Below, piece by piece: positions 42,734 to 48,601 of a stretch of 48,601 nucleotides of DNA. The stretch spans positions 1-48,601 of the forward strand of contig NZ_MCIG01000015.1 of assembly GCF_001705035.1 (NCBI RefSeq). The letters are read 5' to 3'. How positions within the stretch are numbered: the stretch's first letter is position 1; each line of letters opens with the position of its first letter. Source of the stretch: Curtobacterium sp. UCD-KPL2560. Its GTDB lineage: Bacteria; Actinomycetota; Actinomycetes; Actinomycetales; Microbacteriaceae. Below the pieces are notes generated by a model. That model saw nothing but the letters and a program-made list of their open reading frames with translations. It ran no database searches and was not told the DNA's origin. A program made the position numbers and the translations under genes.

Positions 42734-43609
42734 CTACCCGCGGCGCTGCAGGTGCTCGCGGGTCAGGGCGTCCATCTCCTCGTCGGACAGGGCGTCGACC
42801 GAACGAGCCTCGCGGCGGTCGGTCCGCTGCCACCGGATGAAGAGCATGACCAGGACGGGGACGTCGGCGACCTCGGCGATGAACCAGAGCAGGTCACCCG
42901 CCAGGTGCTGGTCGCGCAGGGGAGTGGGGAACCAGGGCTGCCCCGCGACCTGCACGAGGGACCCGTCCAGCACGTGGTTCGAGACGCGGAGCACGATGCC
43001 CGGGACGGCGTCGAGCAGCAGCTCCACGAACGCGAGCAGGAACTCCACGGTCACGAAGGTCGAGCTCCGCAGCACACCCGGCTCGGACAGCGGCGCGAGC
43101 AGGCCGAAGCCCAGGACGGGGACGAGGACGGTGATCGCCACGGCCCACACCGACGACTCGCGGATGGTCGCGGCGAGCGGGGTGAGCAGGACGGCGAAGA
43201 GCACGAGTCCCACGACGGGCGCGACGATCGCGTTGCCCGCGACACGGACCGGCCGGGAGTGCATCACCCGGTCGGCAGCCCGTGCGAGTCGCGGGGGCCC
43301 GCCGACCCGGAGCAGGGACACCGGCGCGGCCAGGGCGGCGAAGGTCGGCACGGCGAAGAACAGCAGGGCCAGCCGGAGCGTGAACGCCCACCGGAGGGCC
43401 TGGTCGTACCGCCCCACGATCCCGAACTGCAGCACGCCGAACAGGGCGAGGGCCAGGACGAACGACAGGGTCCGCCAGGGGGACCACCGGGCACCGCGGC
43501 GTCGGGCGCCGACGAGCCACGACCCGTACGCGACGGCACCGACGAGCAGCAGCACGAGGGCCAGCGGGTCGAGCTGCCACGTGCTCCAGAACTCGGTGGG
43601 CTCGGGCGT
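42734..43609 (-). CDS. Cytochrome c oxidase assembly (caa3 CtaG-like) membrane protein
   Basis: About 291-residue polytopic protein with seven or so transmembrane helices, of the CtaG_Bsu/caa3 family linked to assembly of the caa3-type oxidase. Motifs include RYDQALRWAFTLRLALLFF, HLAGDLLWFIAEVADVPVL and the C-terminal RREARSVDALSDEEMD. Homology-like sequence (TEFWSTWQLDPLAL) extends upstream of the first usual start, a GTG at 43555. In that frame a perfect AGGAGG lies 6 nt before an ACG at 43609, with no ATG, GTG or TTG available. ACG may be the real start, or an ATG that has mutated. Confidence 0.82.
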   Translation of the reverse strand, partial: TPEPTEFWSTWQLDPLALVLLLVGAVAYGSWLVGARRRGARWSPWRTLSFVLALALFGVLQFGIVGRYDQALRWAFTLRLALLFFAVPTFAALAAPVSLLRVGGPPRLARAADRVMHSRPVRVAGNAIVAPVVGLVLFAVLLTPLAATIRESSVWAVAITVLVPVLGFGLLAPLSEPGVLRSSTFVTVEFLLAFVELLLDAVPGIVLRVSNHVLDGSLVQVAGQPWFPTPLRDQHLAGDLLWFIAEVADVPVLVMLFIRWQRTDRREARSVDALSDEEMDALTREHLQRRG

Positions 43610-43708
43610 GGGGTGCCTCCTGGCGGCGTGACGGGTGGTGCCCCGTCATCCTCCGCCCGGGAGGCCCCAGAGTGACCCGCGCCGGGGTCCCCACCGGTGA
43701 GGATCGGT

Positions 43709-45016
43709 TCAGATGCGCTGCACGCCGACCGCCGGCACGGTGCGCCCGAGCAGCCAGACGCCGACCGGGATCGCCACGACGCCGAGCAGTGCTGCGGCGA
43801 GCGACAGGTGGAACTGCATCACCACGAACGCCGGGCCGATCGTGCAGAGCGCCGCGACCACGAGTACGGGCCACGCGGGTCGGTCCGCACCCGGGGCCAG
43901 TCGGGCCAGCGGTCGGTCGAACCAGCGGAGGGCCCGCGCGACGCCGAGCGCTGCGGCCAGCACGACGACGAGGGCGATCGGTCGCGTCGCCCACCAGGTG
44001 CCCGAGCCCGGGTCGGGGAAGGGGACCCCGACGAGCAGGGCGATCCCGGTCAGTGCGATGTACAGCGGCAGGTGCCACAGGTAGATCGTCATGCCGTCGC
44101 GGCCGAGCACGAAGACCGCCCCCTGTGCCGCACGGGTCCGCATGAGCCGGGTCAGCGGCGCGTGCACGAGCTGCACGAGACACGCCTGTGCGATCGCGAG
44201 CAGGGCGAGCGGGAGCATCGGCGGGTTGAGGTCCTGCAGCAAGTCCGGCGCCCAGAGCCCGACCGACGTGAGCGGGACGAGCGCGACGTACCCGGCGACC
44301 GCGACCACGGCGAGGCCGACGCGCGACCGACGGGCGAACCAGCCGTCGGCCCAGAGGAAGCCGAGCTGCTGCGCGAACAGCCACACCGGCCCGAGGTTGA
44401 GGAGTCCCACCTCGGCGACCCCGGTCGCGAAGCGGAGCCCGTCGACCGCGACGGCGAGCCCGAGGAGCACGGCGAGCGTCCACCACGGCGCCCGCTCGTG
44501 CAGGCGGACCATGACGGGGACGCAGCACTGGGTGATGCCGTACGCGGCGAGGAACCACAGCGGCGAACCGATCCCGAACGCGATCTCGGCGAGCAGGTCG
44601 CCCGGTGTGCCGAGCAGCGTCGCGACGCCGAGCCCGAGCGCGAGGAAGACGAACAGGGGCACGGCGGGACGGTAGAGCCGCACGAGCCGTGTGGCGAGGA
44701 AGTCCCGGGCGCCACCGCCCCGGGCGACGGTGCTGCGCCACCCGGTGATGCTCGCGAAGCCGCCCACGACGAAGAACAGCGGCATGACCTGGCCCACCCA
44801 CGTGGCCCCGACGTACCAGGACGCCTCCTGCAGGGGGCTCGTGACGGCGACCCCCTCGGGCCCGACGGCGACGCCGACCATCGTGATGTGCACCACGACG
44901 ACGAGGACGACGCAGGCCGTCCTGATGAGGTCGACGACCAGGTCCCGCTGCGCGATGATCCCCCGGACGTCCCGACCGCTCGTCGCCGGTGCCGGCAGAC
45001 CCTGCTTCGTGGACAT
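43709..45016 (-). CDS. Acyltransferase family 3 membrane protein
   Basis: 435-residue protein with about ten to eleven transmembrane helices, of the acyltransferase-3 (OafA-like) family. RDLVVDLIRTACVVLVVVVHI at the N-terminus contains the conserved Arg and His, and GRDGMTIYLWHLPLYI lies near residue 320. It probably acylates an exported carbohydrate or lipid. The polysaccharide made by the 8-20 kb locus is one possible acceptor, but nothing links them directly. The ATG at 45016 fits a leaderless start, with TACCGT 7 nt upstream. A much longer upstream extension is not plausible. Confidence 0.87.
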   Translation of the reverse strand: MSTKQGLPAPATSGRDVRGIIAQRDLVVDLIRTACVVLVVVVHITMVGVAVGPEGVAVTSPLQEASWYVGATWVGQVMPLFFVVGGFASITGWRSTVARGGGARDFLATRLVRLYRPAVPLFVFLALGLGVATLLGTPGDLLAEIAFGIGSPLWFLAAYGITQCCVPVMVRLHERAPWWTLAVLLGLAVAVDGLRFATGVAEVGLLNLGPVWLFAQQLGFLWADGWFARRSRVGLAVVAVAGYVALVPLTSVGLWAPDLLQDLNPPMLPLALLAIAQACLVQLVHAPLTRLMRTRAAQGAVFVLGRDGMTIYLWHLPLYIALTGIALLVGVPFPDPGSGTWWATRPIALVVVLAAALGVARALRWFDRPLARLAPGADRPAWPVLVVAALCTIGPAFVVMQFHLSLAAALLGVVAIPVGVWLLGRTVPAVGVQRI

Positions 45017-45023
45017 GAGGGGG

Positions 45024-45029
45024 ACGGTA
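45024..45029 (-). promoter_or_regulatory. Leaderless -10 element (acyltransferase)
   Basis: TACCGT on the reverse strand, 7 nt before the ATG of the acyltransferase gene. Confidence 0.45.
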
Positions 45030-45202
45030 CCGGCCGATCGGCGACTCCCACCGCCGTCCCAGGCGATCGCGTCCGGACCGTTACACATCGCATGCCGGTG
45101 TCGGCATGCGTCGCCGAGTGGCGCGTCCGCCAGCGAATGGAGCGGGTCGCGGGCGACCGGCCGACACGCGGGTCGATTCGCTCCCCTCCGACCTCGGTCC
45201 GC

Positions 45203-45232
45203 TAGGGTTACGGTTGTCTTGATCGATGCAAG
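45203..45232 (+). promoter_or_regulatory. fur-catalase promoter and candidate operator
   Basis: A -10-like TAGGGT (45203-45208) is followed by the near-palindrome CTTGATCGATGCAAG (45218-45232), just after the expected transcription start. A GGAAAGCGGAGG ribosome binding site comes next. Autoregulation by the Fur-like protein is inferred. Confidence 0.5.
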
Positions 45233-45247
45233 GAAAGCGGAGGTGTC

Positions 45248-45844
45248 ATGAGCGAGCACGACGACGCGGGCGTCCTCCGTGGTGTGGGTCTCCGTGTGAC
45301 CGCACCGCGCCTGGCGGTCCTGCGCACGGTCGGGACCATGCCGCACGCCACCGCGGACGACGTCCTCACCGCGGTGTCCGCCGAGCTCCCGACGACGAGC
45401 CACCAGGCGGTGTACGGGGTCCTCAACGCCCTGACCGGCGCGGGGCTCGTGCGACGGATCGAACCGGCGGGCAGTCCCGCGCGGTTCGAACGGCGCACCG
45501 GCGACAACCACCACCACGTCGTCTGCACCCTGTGCGGTGCGGTGCAGGACGTCGACTGCGCCGTGGGACACGCCCCGTGCCTGACGCCCTCCGAGACGCA
45601 CGGCTTCGCCGTGACGACGGCCGAGGTCACCTACTGGGGCATCTGCGAGGCCTGCGCCGCAGCCGAGCGCGACGGAACCGACGAGCACGACACAGACCAG
45701 GACGACACCGACCGGCAGCAGCCGGCCCCGGCCCACCGGCAACAGCCGGCCCCGGCCGACCAGCGGCCGACGCACCCGGCCGACCACCAGCACCCCGACC
45801 GCGGCCCCGCCGCCCGACCCGACCCCGCGCCTGCCGCAGGCTGA
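45248..45844 (+). CDS. Fur family transcriptional regulator (peroxide-type)
   Basis: 198-residue metalloregulator. The winged helix (about 10-80) includes [11 protein letters not shown] and [21 protein letters not shown]. The metal-binding part has HHH at 88-90, the structural zinc cysteines Cys93/Cys96 and Cys133/Cys136. Placement directly before a catalase suggests a FurA/CatR/PerR-like role, derepressing catalase under peroxide. The C-terminal 55 residues are an unusual Gln/Pro/His/Asp tail built from three 8-residue units ([27 protein letters not shown] 45713-45784). Such a tail is absent from typical Fur proteins of about 140-150 residues. Confidence 0.9.
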   Translation: MSEHDDAGVLRGVGLRVTAPRLAVLRTVGTMPHATADDVLTAVSAELPTTSHQAVYGVLNALTGAGLVRRIEPAGSPARFERRTGDNHHHVVCTLCGAVQDVDCAVGHAPCLTPSETHGFAVTTAEVTYWGICEACAAAERDGTDEHDTDQDDTDRQQPAPAHRQQPAPADQRPTHPADHQHPDRGPAARPDPAPAAG

Positions 45845-46008
45845 CCGCCGGACCGCACCCGGGCCTCCCGGCTGCACCGATCCGCAGGAACCGACCAGCG
45901 CGTACCCAGGCCGCACCCCGCTGCACCCGCTACCCACGGAGGCAGCGTGCGGTACTCCACAGACCAACCCGAGCACCCCTGACCGAACCAACCCTCCGAG
46001 GAGGAACC

Positions 46009-47514
46009 GTGTCCGACCAGAACACGCCCACCACCACCACCAACAGCGGCGCTCCCGTCTCGAGCGACCAGCACTCGATGGGTGTCGGGGCCGACGGCCC
46101 CCTCGCCCTCCACGACCACTACCTGGTCGAGAAGCTCGCGCAGTTCAACCGCGAGCGCGTCCCGGAGCGCGTCGTCCACGCCAAGGGCGGCGGTGCCTTC
46201 GGCACCTTCACCGTCACGCAGGACGTCAGCAAGTACACCCGTGCCGCGTTCCTGCAGCCGGGCCAGACCACCGAGATGCTCGCCCGCTTCTCGTCCGTCG
46301 CCGGCGAGCAGGGCTCCCCGGACACCTGGCGCGACCCCCGCGGCTTCGCGCTGAAGTTCTACACGAGCGAGGGCAACTACGACCTCGTCGGCAACAACAC
46401 CCCGGTGTTCTTCATCCGCGACGGCATCAAGTTCCCCGACTTCATCCGCTCGCAGAAGCGCCTGCCGGGTTCGCACCTGCGCGACCACGACATGCAGTGG
46501 GACTTCTGGACACTGTCGCCGGAGTCGGCGCACCAGGTGACGTGGCTCATGGGCGACCGCGGTCTGCCGGCGAGCTGGCGCGAGATGGACGGCTTCGGCT
46601 CGCACACCTACCAGTGGATCAACGCCGAGGGCGAGCGCTTCTGGGTGAAGTACCACTTCCTCACGGAGCAGGGCCACAAGACCCTGACGCAGGAGGACGC
46701 CGACCGCATCGCCGGTGAGGACGCCGACTTCCACATCCGTGACCTCCACGCCGCGATCGAGCGCGAGGACTTCCCGCGCTGGACGCTCAAGGTGCAGGTC
46801 ATGCCGTACGCGGACGCCGAGAGCTACCGCTTCAACCCGTTCGACCTGACGAAGGTGTGGCCGCACGCGGACTACCCGCTCATCGAGGTCGGCACGATGG
46901 AGCTCAACCGCAACCCGGAGAACTACTTCGCGCAGATCGAGCAGGCGACCTTCGCCCCGTCGAACTTCGTGCCCGGCATCGCGGCGAGCCCGGACAAGAT
47001 GCTCCTCGCGCGCATCTTCAGCTACGCGGACGCCCACCGCTACCGCGTCGGCACGAACCACGCGCAGCTGCCGGTGAACGCGCCGAAGAACGAGGTGCAC
47101 TCGTACTCGAAGGACGGTGCGATGCGCTTCGACTTCCAGAAGTCCGAGGTCCCGGTGTACGCGCCGAACTCGCTCGGTGGCGCGCACGCCGCCGAGGGTG
47201 CCTCGGACGAGGCGCCGGGCTGGGAGTCCGACGGCGCGCTGCAGCGCTCCGCCGCGACGCTCCACCCCGAGGACGACGACTTCGGCCAGGCGGGGACGCT
47301 CTACCGCGAGGTCCTCGACGACGCCGCCCGTGAGCGCCTGGTCGGCAACATCGCCGGGCACGTCTCGAAGGTGACGCGCGACGACCTGCGCGAGCGGGTG
47401 TTCGCCTACTGGACGAACGTGGACCCGGACCTCGGCGCGCGCGTGCGCGCGGCCGTGGCGCCGAGCGCCCCGGGCTCGAACGAGCAGCCGGAGCAGGTCG
47501 CGGTCGAGGCGTAG
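46009..47514 (+). CDS. katA: Monofunctional heme catalase
   Basis: 501-residue cytoplasmic enzyme that converts hydrogen peroxide to water and oxygen. The distal heme His57 ([12 protein letters not shown]), Asn130 ([10 protein letters not shown]) and proximal Tyr339 ([12 protein letters not shown]) are present. Length fits the small-subunit clade. The GTG start has GAGGAGG 5-6 nt upstream. It lies 164 nt after the Fur-like gene on the same strand and is likely controlled by it. A REP-like hairpin 12 nt after the stop may terminate transcription. Confidence 0.97.
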   Translation: MSDQNTPTTTTNSGAPVSSDQHSMGVGADGPLALHDHYLVEKLAQFNRERVPERVVHAKGGGAFGTFTVTQDVSKYTRAAFLQPGQTTEMLARFSSVAGEQGSPDTWRDPRGFALKFYTSEGNYDLVGNNTPVFFIRDGIKFPDFIRSQKRLPGSHLRDHDMQWDFWTLSPESAHQVTWLMGDRGLPASWREMDGFGSHTYQWINAEGERFWVKYHFLTEQGHKTLTQEDADRIAGEDADFHIRDLHAAIEREDFPRWTLKVQVMPYADAESYRFNPFDLTKVWPHADYPLIEVGTMELNRNPENYFAQIEQATFAPSNFVPGIAASPDKMLLARIFSYADAHRYRVGTNHAQLPVNAPKNEVHSYSKDGAMRFDFQKSEVPVYAPNSLGGAHAAEGASDEAPGWESDGALQRSAATLHPEDDDFGQAGTLYREVLDDAARERLVGNIAGHVSKVTRDDLRERVFAYWTNVDPDLGARVRAAVAPSAPGSNEQPEQVAVEA

Positions 47515-47526
47515 TCAGCCACACGA

Positions 47527-47570
47527 CGGACGGGAGGCGCGGTGCCGGCTGGCACCGCGCCTCCCGTCCG
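47527..47570. repeat. REP-like 44-bp palindrome, copy 3
   Basis: Identical over 44 bp to the copy at 3988-4031, with the flanking bases ACGACGG also shared. Sits between convergent katA and the acetyltransferase repeat tract. Confidence 0.92.
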
Positions 47571-47640
47571 TCGTCCCGCCGGGTCCAGAGCGGCGGCGGC
47601 TCCGTAGGACGCGGCCCCGTCCTCTGCGCGAGACCTGTTG

Positions 47641-47880
47641 GCCGTTGAGCAGGATCTCGCCGGGTTCGGACGCAGCCCAGTCCTCGAGCGAGACCTGTTG
47701 TCCGTTCAGGAGGATCTCGCCGGGATCGGACGCAGCCCAGTTCTCGAGCGAGACCTGCTGTCCGTTGAGCAGGATCTCGCCGGGTTCGGACGCAGCCCAG
47801 TCCTCGAGCGAGACCTGTTGTCCGTTGAGCAGGATCTCGCCGGGATCGGACGCAGCCCAGTCCTCGAGCTAGACCTGTTG
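47641..47880. repeat. 60-bp tandem repeat at acetyltransferase 3' end
   Basis: Four complete 60-bp units in register (47641, 47701, 47761, 47821), with partial units on both sides (47631-47640 and 47881-47918). On the reverse strand each reads as 20 residues of the pattern LEDWAASDPGEILLNGQQVS. The acetyltransferase stop codon (TAG, 47869-47871) is one base different from the TCG found at that place in the other units. This tract with the REP element fills the 354-nt gap after katA. Confidence 0.95.
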
Positions 47881-48435
47881 GCCGTTGAGGAGGATCTCGC
47901 CGGTCGGCCAGTCCTCGAGCCGTGCGGCGACGGGGCGGATCATCCACCCGCCCTGCTCGGTCTCGGTGACACCCACCCCGTCGGCAGTGAAGGCCGAGAA
48001 CGTCCCGACGGCACCCTCGACCTCGTGCCAGCCCATGTGGGCGTAGAAGGGGATGCGGTCCTCGCCGGCGCCGAGGAGCCCGAACGCGACCCGGAGCCCC
48101 TCGAGCACGGCGTGCGCGCGGTCGAGCAGTTCGCGGCCGACCCCGGTGCCCTGCAGGCCGGGCGCGACGGCGACGATGCCGGTGTCGCCGACCAGGACGT
48201 CCTCGCCGCCGACCGTGACGAACATGCGGCGGATCCCGAGGTGGGCGAGCACGACCCCGTCCGCGTCCCGGCCGACGACCCGTCGCTCGGGCTGCATGCC
48301 GGCGTAGTCCCGGCCGCCCACGTACCAGTGCGACCAGTCGGGGAACGCCTGCCCCAGCATCGCCGCGATCGCCTCGTGGTCGGGGAGCGACAGTGCGCTC
48401 TCCTCGACCACCTCCCACCGGATGTCGTCAGTCAC
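47869..48435 (-). CDS. GNAT acetyltransferase resembling NodA/AAC(2')
   Basis: 188-residue acyltransferase of the GNAT superfamily. The order of motifs (IRWEVVEESALSLPDH at the N-terminus, QPERRVVGRDADGVVLAHLG, VGDTGIVAVAPGLQGTGVG for CoA binding, and RLEDWPTGEILLNG at the end) resembles NodA acyltransferases and AAC(2') aminoglycoside acetyltransferases as I know them. The substrate cannot be decided. The GTG at 48435 is chosen because homology starts there and a CAGGAT hexamer lies 6 nt upstream. The C-terminus is the first unit of a 60-bp tandem repeat, and the stop codon is a one-base variant within it. Confidence 0.82.
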   Translation of the reverse strand: MTDDIRWEVVEESALSLPDHEAIAAMLGQAFPDWSHWYVGGRDYAGMQPERRVVGRDADGVVLAHLGIRRMFVTVGGEDVLVGDTGIVAVAPGLQGTGVGRELLDRAHAVLEGLRVAFGLLGAGEDRIPFYAHMGWHEVEGAVGTFSAFTADGVGVTETEQGGWMIRPVAARLEDWPTGEILLNGQQV

Positions 48436-48529
48436 GCGCCCATCCTGCCGGGTGCGGCTGCACGGCGCCGGGGCCACAGCCCGCTCGGCCCCGCGGTTCC
48501 CGGCCCCGTCGTCTCCCGCGTGGGCCCCT

Positions 48530-48582
48530 CGCGAAAGCGACAGATCGCCGCCGACAGTCGGGCGGGATCTGTCGCTTTCGCG
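48530..48582. repeat. Intergenic palindrome, family C
   Basis: 17-bp arms CGCGAAAGCGACAGATC and its complement, 19 nt apart, at the window's right end. No second copy in the window. Confidence 0.8.
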
Positions 48583-48601
48583 GGAGCCTCGGGGGCTGGG
48601 C

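Noticed and set aside
47641..47880. Forward-strand open frame with 20-residue repeats over the 60-bp units
   Set aside because: A repeat length divisible by three keeps several frames open. No ribosome binding site or promoter supports the forward frame, while the reverse frame continues a real gene.

Overview
The window is about 48.6 kb of high-GC actinobacterial chromosome. Gene content (LAFTG sortase-type surface proteins, a CshA-repeat adhesin, purSQL, a Fur-catalase pair, DUF4012, VanZ and CPBP membrane proteins), frequent GTG starts and leaderless promoters point to a Microbacteriaceae member, possibly Curtobacterium. No rRNA or tRNA is present to test this. No insertion sequence, prophage or CRISPR array was seen.

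Layout: 1-3.7 kb, secreted subtilisin-like protease. 3.7-8.1 kb, a 56-aa ORF, purA with a low-molecular-weight tyrosine phosphatase, a NERD protein and a CPBP protease. 8.2-19.8 kb, a Wzx/Wzy-type exopolysaccharide locus. It starts with a fused Wzz/BY-kinase, a membrane-anchored Asp-box protein and a polyprenyl-phosphate sugar transferase, all high GC. From about 12.15 kb it becomes clearly lower in GC (polymerase, flippase, five glycosyltransferases) and stays so to about 19.8 kb. The forward and reverse glycosyltransferase operons meet on a shared CTAG that is the stop codon of both. 20-29 kb is a cell-envelope region: DUF4012 protein, small LAFTG surface protein, VanZ protein, two tandem small paralogues of unknown function, and a 1257-aa CshA-repeat LAFTG adhesin. 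29-36 kb holds housekeeping genes: SRAP, YchJ-like, aroE, an iron-regulated siderophore-binding lipoprotein, DUF1304, chorismate mutase, lactonase, GNAT and a 2-hydroxyacid dehydrogenase. 36-40 kb is purS-purQ-purL. 40-42 kb is a PadR regulator with its MFS exporter. 42.7-45 kb has CtaG-like and acyltransferase-3 membrane proteins. 45-48.4 kb has Fur-catalase and an NodA/AAC(2')-like acetyltransferase.

The genes that work together most clearly are the polysaccharide set (kinase, phosphatase, transferase, flippase, polymerase, glycosyltransferases), the three FGAM synthase subunits, PadR with its exporter, and Fur with the catalase.

The most unusual signal is in the non-coding DNA. The 3' ends of several unrelated genes (acetyltransferase, SRAP, adhesin, purL) are tandemly duplicated across or past their stop codons with units of 60, 24, 41 and 20 bp. 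Related in-frame tandem units form the C-terminal tail of Fur. Several families of intergenic palindromes are also present, including three copies of a 44-bp REP-like element. At least eight genes have a TANNNT hexamer 6-8 nt before the start codon, the arrangement of leaderless mRNAs.
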